From Trissonchulus latispiculum (lineage: Eukaryota; Nematoda; Enoplea; Enoplida; Ironidae), in the NCBI GenBank assembly GCA_030248195.1, contig JASAND010013275.1:50062-114061 (forward strand): a stretch of 64,000 nt of DNA. Reading direction: 5' to 3'. The notes beneath the pieces were generated by a model, which saw only the letters and a list, made by a program, of their open reading frames with translations, was not told the origin of the DNA and searched no databases. Every line of letters begins with the position of its first letter. Within the stretch, counting starts at the first letter, position 1. Made by a program: the position numbers and the translations under genes. This document shows, piece by piece, positions 30,540 to 41,480 of the stretch.

Positions 30540-31087
30540 TGTAGCATTCCAAAAGTAACTTCTAAACAAAATTTTAAACTTGTTTCACTGTAGTTTAAAC
30601 ATCCTTTTAAAGTGTAATTTCAAATAGTTATTTTCCATCTAAACTGTCAACTTTAGTTTCATAAACTATTCTTTTAATTTCACCCCACACCCTACATTTC
30701 TTATACTTTTGTTATGCCCCAGTTCACATTAACATCCGTTTTGTCTTTTCGCAACCTACTTTTCACCCCAAAATTTGTCCTATAAAAACCCTAAATTTCT
30801 TTCATCGGGGCTTCTTTTTGTTCTTGCAATCACTGAACTTACGTCTAATCTCAATATATACACATTGCTCTTCTAGCAACTTAACTATGCTACAATCATC
30901 TCTTCTGTCCCTCCCTCTTAAGTGAGGATGCCTGTACCGATTTGCATTACTCCTCTTAAGTGAGGTTACTATTAGTTATAACTGCTTATACTCCTGTGCA
31001 TTTCTCCCTCTTAAGTGAGGTACCTTGCCGTATTAATAAACTCTGTCTAACTCCACGCTACCTCAGACGCCACTTAGCCACGTTACA
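30540..31087 (+). repeat. Element A 3' LTR
   Basis: 548 bp, TGTAG...TTACA, reading identical to 19656-20203, with the same TATA box, AATAAA and three CCTCTTAAGTGAGG copies. Confidence 0.93.
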
Positions 31088-31091
31088 TGAC
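31088..31091. repeat. Target-site duplication TGAC (right) of element A
   Basis: Matches 19652-19655 exactly. Confidence 0.85.
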
Positions 31092-31845
31092 GAACAGTTG
31101 AAACATTTTTGTCTTCGCTAAAATTTTTTATTGTTTGCCAATTTTTATACAGTTACTTACTATTTTGTTCAAAGGCGAACTTTTTCGATTATTAATCCAG
31201 TTAAACTAATTAAGTTGGTTTTCCGATTGTCAACACGAAAATACGGACTTTTCACTGGTACCGAGTGAAAGACTTTTTGGAATCTCGTTTCTCAACCAAA
31301 ACCCAGGTGTTAATCCAACAAGGAAAAACTGTCGGCCCTTTGGTCCAGCATTTAGCAACTTTTCTATGCAAATGAATGCTGCATAGACTCTTCGAAGTTG
31401 TTGGAAAAACTTCAGGTCTCTCTTAATAGACTAAACAGATGAATCATCACACCTGCTAAGAAATTATGTGAAAGGGTACAAGAGTATAAAATGCATAAGA
31501 ATTTGACTAGCGTCAATGTGATGACACCGTGACACATCGTCTATACGCTAGCTCCAGAAAACTGCGCCCAAAGAAGATTACATGATACATAAGAGTGTGA
31601 TTAGCAGGCATACTTCAAGTATTATAAGCGTGACATTTGACACATTCTCTGCACGTTAACGGCAGAAACTACTGGACCAATCACCTCAAACAAATTTGCC
31701 CGCTATGGCTGTGTTCTAAAACTGGAAACGAACACCAAAGTAGCGCACGTAGTGCTCGGTTTCAAGCTTGTACACACAAGCACAGAATAAGCGAGCGTAC
31801 TCCGTTTTGGACTGGTACCAATTTGCGGGGGATCACTGGGTTCTA
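31092..31845. other. Unannotated spacer
   Basis: 3' flank of element A. Nothing is recognised until a short direct repeat starting near 31846. Confidence 0.4.
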
Positions 31846-31898
31846 ATTTGTGGGACGGTCAGCCGTTAGCGTACCGAGAATGTGCCTGCTGTCATACT
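31846..31898 (+). repeat. Direct repeat flanking the foldback element, left copy
   Basis: AATTTGTGGGACGGTCAGCC followed by GTTAGCGTACCGAGAATGTG. It matches 33508-33590 in the same orientation with several changes. The two copies sit just outside the arms of foldback element 1, so this is either a long duplication or part of the element's ends. Confidence 0.5.
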
Positions 31899-33331
31899 CT
31901 TATGTATTATAGTAGTATAGGGCCGCCCTTTCGACCCTCCCTTCCGGGAGGAGAATGTTGTTGCAAAGTCTGTGGGCTCGTCCCCTCTTGGGAATTCTTC
32001 AAGGTCATTTTAAATACATTGTCCTTTTTTCGAGTTTTGAATTCTTGTTTCCACAGTCTGTCATCTCTGGGGCCTCATGTTTTTCAATTTTTTAGGTTCC
32101 TTGTGGGTTGTCAATGTCACCATTGGCTTCCCTAATTTCATTCACCGAGTCACTCCTGAAATACACTGAGCCTATTTTGAGTTTATTTTATCCAACCGGC
32201 TTCCATCATCTACCTTCCTACCTTGCCTTTCCATTCACCTTACCTTTTTCATGTATGGCCCACTCCTTAATTACACCGAGATAACACTGAGCCTATTTTA
32301 GACAACTTTCATTGATTCTTACTCTTACCTATCGTGTCTGACCTTAGCTAAGAACCAGCCTTCTTTATATTGTGCACTGAGTCACTTCAAGCCTACTCCA
32401 AGCTATCACCGAGTATACACCGAGCCTAATAGGGTATTTGTAAGGCAGGAGTGACTCAGTTTTGGAATCAAGGTAGTCCGGACCACAGGTGGACAAGGGG
32501 GGGAAAGGGGGGGAAATTCAACCCTCCTAGGCGAAGTCGCCCACAAGGGGTCGCGAAATTGCTCCCACAAGGGGTAACAAAATTGGCCCCAAGGGGTCAG
32601 AAAATTGCCCAAAAATTAGGTTTTACGACTAAAATTTCCAAAAATTTTCCGGCTTCGCCGGAATTTTTCACTTAAAATTACTATTTTTAGTTAAACGTCC
32701 AAAAAACGCGTTTTGGCTAAAAAATAGCTGTTTTTGTTAAAAAATGGCAAAAATCGCTTAAAATCGCTTTAAAAAGTACCCCTAAGAAAAATCGCTCTCA
32801 CAAGGGGCACCCAAATTTGCTTCCACAAGGGTCAGTGAAATTTGACCTCCCGTTCAGGTATGGTCCGGACGATAAAATAAGGTGGAAAGATACAGCAAAA
32901 TTGACAAGAAAATGAAGTAGACTCGGGAAGACAAGGAGAGTAATGTAATGAGGTGTGAAAGTTATGGACAGGTACTTATGAAAACTTTATGAAACCTGAT
33001 TGGATGATGCTGCTGAAATAAACCCCTGAAGTGAAAAATATCGGAGGTTGAAAAATGTGGAAAGTGAGAAAGGACGACAAGAAATAGACAGGTTTAGTTA
33101 GGAATGGTGACCTTGACAACCCCTAAGGGAATTGAAAAATTTGAAAAACACGAGGCCCCAAGGACGACAGATGGTGGAAACAAGAATTCAAAACTCGAAA
33201 CAACAAAGGGCAATGTATTAAAAATGACCTTGAAGAATTTCCATAGGGGACGCGCCCACAGACTTTGCGCCAAATTTTTCCTCCCGAGAGCGGGGATTGA
33301 AACGGCAGCCCTGTACTACTTATTATGTAAT
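31899..33331. mobile_element. Foldback element 1
   Basis: Long imperfect terminal inverted repeats: 31899 to about 32150 pairs with the complement of about 33080-33331. Shared blocks include TAGTAGTATAGGGCCGCC, GCAAAGTCTGTGGG, TTCGAGTTTTGAATTCTTG and GGTTGTCAATGTCACC. The centre (32490-32850) has repeats of a CACAAGGGGT motif followed by AAATTG. No transposase ORF is seen. Its outer end motif TAGTAGTATA.GGCCGCC also starts the inverted repeat at 51005-52106, so the two belong to one family. Confidence 0.75.
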
Positions 33332-33507
33332 CTTGGTCCTAATGAATTAAAATACTCATCCGATATGCCTGTACTCTGCGTATTAAAACAGCCTCACTGA
33401 AACAGATTTGCTCGCGCACTTCATATGTTTTTGAGCTTTAATACAAAAGCATTCAGCGAATGAGAATACTTTCCGTTTCGACTGGGTATTTGAGGGAGCA
33501 AGGGGCC

Positions 33508-33590
33508 AATTTGCGGGAGGGGCAGCCGTTAGCGTACATAGGGTGTGTCAAAATAATACACAGAATATGCCAGCTGTCATACATTTTCGT
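33508..33590 (+). repeat. Direct repeat flanking the foldback element, right copy
   Basis: AATTTGCGGGAGGGGCAGCC and GTTAGCGTACATAGGGTGTG, counterpart of 31846-31898. Confidence 0.5.
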
Positions 33591-33809
33591 AAAATGTATT
33601 CCTGGTGATGTCGATATGAACTGTACATATTTCTATTTTTTATAATTTTTATAATTTATATACGAACGTGATATATTTAGTCTGCAACCCTGACTGCAAT
33701 TTCCAGCGGGAGTGAAGGAAAAATATCAAAAAGAGCGGGCTGCCTTTCCTGTAGACAGGAAGACAAAGTCCTTCCATGTATTCGCTGATATTTATCAATC
33801 ACTTCGTCT

Positions 33810-34250
33810 TCACCAGTACAAGTACTGAATATTTGATAAAACGCAGACAAGTTTTACCGCTATAATAGTGAACGAAGGCACAATCATGAGGGCTGCTGCT
33901 GTGGTGGATGGCACTGTTGTCGTTGAGGTTGCTGTTATTCCTTCACAAACACAGGTTGCAGCCTTTATTCCTCATGTACTTGGATTCTTCTCGCATTCCG
34001 CACGAATGAAACGGTAGCCACACGTCGCTCTACACTTGCCTATGTAGATGTCGCACTTGTCTCCTTCGGTACAGACACAGCTGGAAGAGGATATCGCTCC
34101 TGTTTTGGGATCCTCCTGACACTTTGCCTCCATAAATCCCTTACCGCATTCTACTTTGCATTTGCCTATATAGGCGTCGCAGGCGTCTTCATCTCCAAAA
34201 GCTGCTCCTGTCAGCAAAAGTGGGAGTACCAAAACTGACAAAGGTTTCAT
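33810..34250 (-). pseudogene. Tandem CS-alpha-beta-like secreted protein, paralogue 1 (in-frame TGA at codon 93)
   Basis: From the ATG at 34250: signal peptide (1-19), module 1 with C24-x6-C31-x3-C35-x8-C44-x13-C58-x-C60, then module 2 with C66, C73, C77 and C86. Codon 93 is TGA (33972-33974). Beyond it the frame stays open for 53 codons and still encodes the missing TCVC pair, a Thr-rich linker and a hydrophobic C-terminus like that of paralogue 2. The spacing C-x6-C-x3-C...C...C-x-C is that of CS-alpha-beta peptides (defensins, scorpion-type toxins); that fold is inferred, not shown. Either a young pseudogene, a protein truncated in module 2, or a readthrough gene. Role unknown: secreted or surface-anchored. 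Confidence 0.7.
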
Positions 34251-34285
34251 TGCTGGTTTCGTAACCTTAAACCGGAGAATTTAAT
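34251..34285 (-). promoter_or_regulatory. Conserved leader with possible 3' splice site
   Basis: Just upstream of the start codon the minus strand reads GTTTAAGGTTACGAAACCAG. Paralogue 2 has GTTTAAGGTTACGAAACAAC at the same place, and paralogue 3 has TATATTTAGGCTTACG. TTTAAG or TTTAG could be a 3' splice acceptor for a 5'UTR intron or a spliced leader. Confidence 0.4.
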
Positions 34286-34489
34286 CAACAATTAGACACT
34301 AATCAATAAAGTACTCAATCAATAGCAGAAAGAATGAAAAGAAACGTATGGTATTATAGTAAACACTGCTCCTTTCGTAATTTTGGATATTGTTAATTAA
34401 TCAATCACTTAAATAATGCAAGATGATTTTTGGCTGACAAAACAAAAACTAATGTTACTACAGTTACTACAGTCAACAAAAAATTGGCA

Positions 34490-34566
34490 CCCCACCCAAG
34501 TTGGGATCGAACCCACAACCTTTGGCTGACTACACCAATTCTCCAACGACTGAACAACTCAGACAC
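34490..34566 (-). ncRNA. tRNA-derived sequence (SINE-like)
   Basis: The minus strand has an A-box-like GTTCAGTCGTTGGAGAA, then a B box GGTTCGATCCC in a near-complete T arm, followed by T6 (a Pol III stop). The acceptor stem does not pair, and the T stem has one mismatch, so this is not a functional tRNA but a tRNA-derived SINE head or pseudogene. Confidence 0.5.
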
Positions 34567-35189
34567 AGTTCTAACAGCTTAAGCGTAAGTCTGAATTTAA
34601 TCCAATTAAAACCGTAGGGACATTTTCAAAAGGAAGTTATTTTATATAATGAAAAAAGGTAAATAATAATAAAAGCTTCCTAAAGATTGATTGACTGGAC
34701 TCAATTGCGTTGTAGAATAGTTTTGGGGATGGGAACAAGTCTTTTCAATGAAATAGACAAAAAGCATATGTATATCTGTCTAAACTGACGACAACATAAG
34801 AGTTTTCAAAATCTCTCAGAAACAGGTAAATTTTGCCCGATGACAATTCCTTCAGTTCACATTGTTTCAGGTGCTGGTTTTTTGTTATTGGACGCTTTAT
34901 GGAAAGCATATTTGCTCAACCATAAAAATTACATATTCTTATTTATAATAACATTAAAATCATTGCAACGAAGTGCAAAAATAAATGTTGCTGTGTTTGC
35001 TGTTACAAAATAGTTAAAATAACAACACTGACCTCACTCAACTACGAAATTACTACTTTTGCGGTATATTAAAACAATGCGGGCTGATTAACGAATGCTG
35101 GATTCAACTTAATGACTCTTTGTGTTTAATAAAATCGCCCAAATTGTCTAAGGCCATATTGTAACCTGAGTCTAATTTCTTGCAGTCAT
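34567..35189. other. Unannotated spacer
   Basis: Nothing recognised. Confidence 0.4.
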
Positions 35190-35400
35190 CTCACCCCAGT
35201 CAGTGCTCCGGTTACCGGTAATGCCAGCTCAGAACGTATGCATGTTTGAGGGAAGGGTGAGCTGACACTGAATAATTACTCGAGGTGTTATACAATTCTA
35301 TCTGCACGTCAATTACGTCCACCGTAATGGAGGTGCTGTGGCAGCTCCACCAGACAGGCGGCCACCCCTTGACACTCTCGGTAAATTGCCTAGGAGAGAT
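35190..35400 (-). repeat. Dispersed repeat family R, copy 2
   Basis: On the minus strand this carries CAAGGGGTGGCCGCC, GGTGGAGCTGCC, CTCGAGTAATT, ATTCAGTGTCAG and CTGACTGGGGTG in the same order as 8630-8862. Confidence 0.5.
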
Positions 35401-37920
35401 TTTCGAAATAGGGTGCTAGAGCTTATTTTTTCAAGCTCTAGACTTGACATGATCCTCCACGTGTAGCGCAGTAAGAAACCACTAACTACTATTAACCACT
35501 ATTTTATTGTACAATTATAAATATTTTATCGCAAACTGAGCAAAATGGCTCTCTGGAATAGTTGCAATTTGAATTCCGCCAAGCTTAGAAGTTAGAACGA
35601 ATCCATCACTTTTGCGTTTGACTAATACAGGTCCGACACAAAATCGTAGCCGATTGTCGGAAGAAACTTATTGTAGTGAACTATCTATTGGGTCTTCTAA
35701 CATTGTTCAAAATAGGCAGCAGTAATCTTGAACAAGCAGACTTGTAGTTCTGCGCTTGAAACTTCGAAATCGCTTCTGCTTTATGCAAGTGTCCATTAAC
35801 TATAGCTCAACGGTTGTATGGTCAAAAATGCTCATCATCCAATCGAGTAACTGTTCCAACTTCCAAATAAGTGATTACAGTATGATGTCGGAACCCAAAA
35901 TTTTGTATTTGATTTTAAAATGCAGCATATGTTTCAGAATGTCGAAGAGCACCAAAATAATATATATGGAGTGACTAATTAGCTATAGTAGAGAACTTCA
36001 TTGCCGTGTCAAATTTACGCAAATAGAAACCCGCACCTCAAGAGATTAAAAAAAGAAAGAAAGATTTTGGTTTACACCTTAAACGGGGCATTAAAGTTTA
36101 GCAAGGTGCTAAATGGTTTCCCACTAAATAATATAAAAACCTCTAACGCTGAAGCAGTCAACCAAGGAAGTAGGAAACAGTTAGCCCTGATATGGCTGGA
36201 GCTTTAAAGGCGCATAATCCAACGACTGTTGTTATCTGTTGCAAACGTTGTCGGAAGTTTTATTAACCATGGACAATACCAATAATGTTTAAGAACAGCA
36301 GCATAATAGCGGAAGATTAACTACTGCATTCCCATTTAAAAATCGGATTTAGTCATCTACTCTACTTGTTTAGTGCTGTCCAAGGTAAGACTAAGAGCAA
36401 ACCTTAATAGTCTTCTTTGATTACAGCTGATAGTTGATGATGAATAGCAGAATTCCGTTTCTTTAATTCGGCTTTGTCTTTTGTGTTGTGGCGACAGCAC
36501 AGCAATTATCAACAACCGACGCACAATAAGGCCAATTGCAACAGACAGATTCCAGGCCTAATCAGTTATTTTATCAGTGAACGGAACTTTTTAGAGTGCA
36601 ATATGATTTTAGAATCACTTGAGAGTTGGCCGTTTTAGGCAGCTGTTACAGCAGGTGCTAATAAGAGCACAGTCGTTTGACACGAAGTTAACTAAAAGTA
36701 CATAATTTCCTGTTAGACGCTACAATAGTAAAGTAGTTACTTAAGTAGTTACATTTAGTAAAGAACGTAAATCTATTCTAAAGGAAAATTTGTTTCGTCA
36801 ATTAGAATTTGAAACGAAATTGGATTCTGGAAAACTGGAAAAATGAAAATTTGACAGCAGCACTGGAATTCGGCGAAAATACAGCCAGCTTATAAAATAC
36901 AATTACATTGTTAATAAAATATTGTTTAGGTTCGCCGCAATACAGTTGACCATCTTCATTGATAAAACATTGATTGAGTATTCGAAAATGCAAAATCTAC
37001 CAATTTCAAAACTTAGAACTTCTAATTATTCCAGCTCACTTGCCTCTGGTGATTCTTCCAAAAGTCTTTACGCAAATATCAATTCGAGCTTTGTAGTCAT
37101 TCGAGGGACAACAAAAACCTGCCCTGACAATATCCGACTGGGCAAAGTTTTGGCACAGCTATAGATCACTGTGTGCTCAAAAAACTATCGGGTCTTGAGT
37201 ATCAAAATTAGCAACTTATCAAAATTGTCAAACTCCTGCACAGTCGAATTATGCCGATAACAAAATGGCATTTTGTGGAATTTTAAGCTGGGAAATTTTT
37301 TCAGACTGCGGAGTTTACTACGTGTCACAGATTTGTACGCTAATTGTGATTTATACATACATGTATATGCCAAGTGGGAATTCCAAAGGTTGTACCAGAA
37401 TTAAGCTTCTTCTTCTAAATCAAGAATGTTGACATTTTTGGGGAAACGTCAACTTTGGAGATGCAGCTGTAAGTACGTTACCAACTACCATTTGACATTT
37501 TTGTCAAATGAAAAAACACTAGCTTAATCACTCTACCAAAAGGCAGACATAAGGCTGGTCTAGTAGCCAGCAAAAATGTGAATTAATTATGGTGGTATTT
37601 GTGAAAATTAGGAAGTCGGGCACGTAAAAGGGACCACTGCAAACGGCTGGGGACGGCTAGGATGTGTGGATCCAACATTTCTGAACACACCCATGGCTGC
37701 TGAGCCAATTCTAGTTTTTCACATTTTACATACCAACTGTATTTCAGAAATAAATAAGGTAACAATGTAGATAACATACATACATTATACATAGCATATA
37801 TACATACAAAGTACATGACATTTTACTTTTATTATTTCGGCTGACTCGTACACTTATCATATCGTTGTGATATGATATGTGATGATATGTGTTAAGCAAG
37901 ACGAGCGGTCAAACATCTTT
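35401..37920. other. Unannotated spacer, about 2.5 kb
   Basis: AT-rich. Open frames of 60-80 codons occur on both strands but none has a signal peptide, domain or paralogue in the window. No RNA gene or transposon end is recognised. Confidence 0.4.
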
Positions 37921-37992
37921 GGACAAAATTGCTGCTGTTATAATCTAAAATAAAAAGATCAATGCTAGCAAAAATGCCCAATAGCAAGAGTA
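37921..37992 (+). repeat. Short dispersed repeat, pair with 18980-19046
   Basis: GCTGCTGTTATAATCTAAAA followed by AGCAAGAGTA. See the partner entry. Confidence 0.4.
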
Positions 37993-38194
37993 CATATTAA
38001 GTGAGAGTTGGTGTTTATGGCATTTGCTGAACGATGTTTTTTGGGTTGTGTCAAGCTTCTAGATTTTGGCCTGACGACTTCACCCAGACATGTAATCACG
38101 ACAAAAATTGCTTTATCCATGAATGCTGGTACATGTATTGGTACAATGATTGGTAAAGAATTGTATTGGTAACGAAATGCCAGGAACCTGCGAC

Positions 38195-38281
38195 CAGAAG
38201 AATTGTGCTTAAAGTGGACATCGAACCCACAGCATCCAGTTTGAATCTCTAAATCCCCGACGCTTATTGGCATTGGCTAAT
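38195..38281 (-). ncRNA. tRNA-derived SINE head
   Basis: The minus strand reads TAGCCAATGCCAATAAGCGTC (A-box/D-arm-like, with changes), then about 30 nt, then a T arm GTGGGTTCGATGTCCAC whose stem pairs fully with one G-T. This is the usual head of tRNA-derived SINEs. The body continues towards 37965. It lies directly beside the insertion point of element B. Confidence 0.45.
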
Positions 38282-38289
38282 TGATCTAC

Positions 38290-38293
38290 ACAG
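38290..38293. repeat. Target-site duplication ACAG (left) of element B
   Basis: ACAG flanks the left LTR and recurs at 48009-48012. Confidence 0.8.
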
Positions 38294-38823
38294 TGTGAGC
38301 TACTGTGCGTGTACCTCTATAATAAAATATGTCGGACTTCAGTAAACGATTGCAAGTAGGTGCTCAGTGTGTGATATCCAGTCCTAGCCAAGTGAGAGAA
38401 GATGCAAGAGAACTATAGGTCAGCGAGTAAATTAGGGTAGAGTCACCTTTGAGCCCTAGACGACCGTTCCCTAAAGCTAATAGACAAAATAACCGCTAGG
38501 TTTTACTATAGTGAACACAAAATACTCATACCAACTTCAGAATAAACATACGAAACTAATAGAAAATACAAGAAGGAGCACAATAACCAGATGCAAAGAG
38601 CACAAGGGAGGGCGTTACCCACTCCCGTACACCTAAACTTCGCCCACGTCTCCTACCCAACTGATACGTCACCCGACCCCAATGCTGACGACACTCCAAC
38701 TGCAACACTACAACTGACTGAGTTTTCCAAAATATTGTAAAATATGCAAATTACACGATTATGCAAATGAGCTAGTCGCGCCAACGCGCATTTCTTTTGT
38801 CAGCCAGCAGGTAACATCCCACA
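38294..38823 (-). repeat. Element B 3' LTR
   Basis: 530 bp. Two ATGCAAAT octamers lie at 38744-38751 and 38761-38768 (17 bp apart), in the U3 side of the minus-strand LTR. Both are kept in the other LTR. Confidence 0.9.
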
Positions 38824-38828
38824 AAATA

Positions 38829-38842
38829 CCCCCTCTTTTCCC
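38829..38842 (-). promoter_or_regulatory. Polypurine tract of element B
   Basis: Minus-strand GGGAAAAGAGGGGG followed by TATTTT and then the 3' LTR: a good plus-strand primer. Three near-identical purine runs recur inside the element at 43680-43755. Confidence 0.75.
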
Positions 38843-41096
38843 GCCGCCGGCCCCCCGCGCGGCGATCACAACAGGTGTCACAATAGATTAGACAATGGTA
38901 AAACCGTTGCTACATTAGTGTTGGACGTCCAATTTTTAGTTTTTTAGTGATAAAACGAGATGTTGAAAACTACGTACATTAAAAGTGGAGCAAAACGATC
39001 CCCACCGCCAACGAACTACGTGGTTCACAGTCAGCTCGGAATGACTCTTCGAACTGCGACTTTGTAAAACTGTGTCGGCTGTGACCGAAACAAACTGACA
39101 AACTTACTAGCTAACAGACAGACAGACAATCCTAACTAAACAAACTACCTACTGGCTACAACGAAAACAATACGACTACGTAAACATTCACAACAAATAA
39201 GACACCTGTAGTAACCCCCACACTCGAGACCGCGACGACAAGACGAGATACAATGGGGACACTACCCATTAGGGAACCCACCCGTACAGCCACAAAACCC
39301 ACATAATAAACCCAAATAGAAATCCCATGTAGAAATAAAACAAATATAATAAAGTCCTAGCGGTTTATTATACATAGCGAGTAGTCGAAAAACGTAAAAA
39401 TCAGTAAAAAATAAAGCAAACATGTTAAGACAAAGTTATACATGGCAAAATATGGCCACAAGAAAAAACTTTGCTACCGCAGAATAGCTACCGAACATAC
39501 ATAGGGAGCGCCCGAACAGAAAACCCAGTACTCAAAATTTAAAGGAACCCTCCCTACACGTGGTAACAAACATCGAATAGGCAAAATTCCCACCCGTTAT
39601 GTTGACAAAAAATGGAATACAAAAATCACACCAAAGCAAAATACGAGAAGCCAAAACGTCCAAGGCGTGCCGAAGGAGGGGGTCCACGACTTCACAAGGG
39701 AACAACCAGGCAGACGACCAGAGCACACCGGGAGCCCACAGACAAGAGACAAAGGTTCCAGTTGGAACCAATCCACCACTACAAAAATGGCCCAAACCAG
39801 CCAGAACAAAGTCCAAGAACAGATAGGCCACACCGGCCAAGTTGGCAAATAGAAAAATGACAAACCGGGATACTTTCAAGACCCGGAAAAGACCAAGGCC
39901 GGCCAAGCGCGGCCTCACAGCAACAGTAAAGGCCAGGAGGCCAGGATATGGGCGCTAGGGCCAAGACCCCGCCAAAAGTCAAACGATCAGAGACGAAGTC
40001 AGAAGATGATAGACTGGCCCGACACAGAGAGAATCCGGTCTGGCCAAGACAAGATACTAGGCGAGGCAGCCCGCCCCCAGATACAATAGAGCCAATCCAG
40101 CTCCCAGCCTAACCACTGCCATAAGACCATCGCCAACCAGCACCATCAAACTTTCAGGTGCTTCCAGGCCAGACAAAGCAAAGCCCTGCTCCATGACAGC
40201 ATCCATCGTGGGAGGCACGCCTGGCGCAACTGGGGGTGTGGAAACCGTACAGTAGAAAGCAACCATCACCTAAACACAAAAACAAAAATTAAAGTACAGT
40301 AAATAAAACAAGACCAGTATAGAATCAATGCAATAAAAACAACAAAATAAACAAATTGGCAAAATACAGCATACATATCATAAAGCCCCTCAACTGTAGC
40401 ACAAACGCAGCGGTGTGAGTGCCCAAAGGCGACCCAGTTTTAGGTAACGACCCTCAGAAACTCACACCGACAGAAGAAACGTAAAATGTAAGGATTTCGA
40501 AAAATTTGGTATAACGAAGATAAAAGTTCTGGAGCCGGGGAAGTTGAGTTGCTTTGTGTCCCAGTCTTAGGTCAACCGAGCAACTCATCCCCCCGAGACC
40601 GTATCATCAAGGAGTGAAAGAAATACCAAATGAAAGGTAAACAGATCGGACAGCGCCTGAGCCTATGACAAAAGTACTAGAATGGTCGGGACAAACTGTC
40701 CTGAGCGTCAAAGCAATTTCAGTGGCTGAAAAAAATAATTGGAACACAGGATTTCTGCTAAATTTAATTTAGAGAGAGACACCCGTAGGCTTGCAAAATA
40801 ATCTAAAGAAGCGGATTCACATAAGATAGTCTCAAAGAAAATAGGAAGTCTCAATCCGCTCGGACGTTGGAGAACAAAACCAAAGCAAGAATCCTACCAA
40901 TTTAGAAACATAATAATAGCTAAGCTCATATATCAGCGGTTATTACAGCAACAACAACATGACAACAACGCTCTGTACCGGTAGGCAGGCTCCGCATAAA
41001 GGGTAACGTTGCCGACAAGCACTAAAGGATCCCCCTAGAATGCACTAGAAGCTCTCAATCTAAAAGACGGGGCTTTTATAGTAGGATCAGCAACCC
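38843..41096 (-). other. Element B interior, 3' part: no recognised gene
   Basis: It begins with a GC-rich patch (CCGCCGCCGGCC) and contains no RT or integrase motif. A hydrophobic minus-strand open frame at 39532-39918 and another at 40057-40266 could be remains of a membrane protein, but they lack good starts and any family resemblance. Confidence 0.5.
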
Positions 41097-41480
41097 CGAA
41101 CACATTTGGTCAGACCCCGAACTAATCTGAGTGGGACCCGAACTGATTCGGGACGGGCCCCGAACTTTCCGCAGAGGACCCCGAACTTTTTCGAAACAGA
41201 TCCCGAACTTGTTGGGCCGGACCCCGAATTTATTGGGCCGGACCCCGAACTTATTGGGTCGGACCCCAAACTTGGGCAGGACCCCGAAGTTATTGGGCCG
41301 GACCCCGAACTTATTGGGTCAGACCCCGAACTTATTAAAGCTTTTGAAGGGATCCCCGAACTTTTCAAAACTTTTTAAAGGGACCCCCGAACTTTTTAAA
41401 GCTTTTGAAGGGATCCCCGAACTTTTCAAAACTTTTAAAGGGACCCCCGAACTTTTCGAGACAGATCCCGAACTTATTTG
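41097..41480. repeat. Compound minisatellite in element B
   Basis: First part (to about 41335): five or six units of about 21 bp around CCCGAACTTATTGGG followed by CCGGAC. Second part: four units of about 30 bp around GGGACCCCCGAACTTTT. Both share CCCGAACTT, which also repeats in the Gag region at 46555-46612. The first-part period is a multiple of three, so several frames are open by chance. Confidence 0.8.

Larger units (their letters stand above)
19656..31087 (+). mobile_element. Element A: complete Ty3/Gypsy-type LTR retroelement with envelope-like domain
   Basis: An 11,432-bp element with 548-bp LTRs at both ends that begin TGTA and end TACA, a TGAC target duplication, a primer-binding site 2 nt after the 5' LTR and two long intact ORFs. 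I read the two LTRs base by base and found no difference, so insertion was very recent. Motif order RT-RNase H-integrase with a GPY/F-like end places it in the Ty3/Gypsy lineage. It is unusual in having an envelope-like glycoprotein inside the Gag-Pol frame and a second ORF of unknown type at the 3' end. It may still be capable of transposition, since no disabling lesion is visible. Infectivity cannot be judged from sequence. Confidence 0.93.

Noticed and set aside
34490..34566. Functional tRNA gene
   Set aside because: The acceptor stem does not pair and the T stem has a mismatch.
39532..39918. Hydrophobic 128-codon minus-strand frame in element B
   Set aside because: The first codon is GTG, there is no family resemblance, and composition rather than motif explains the hydrophobicity. 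Mentioned only as a possibility in the element B entry.
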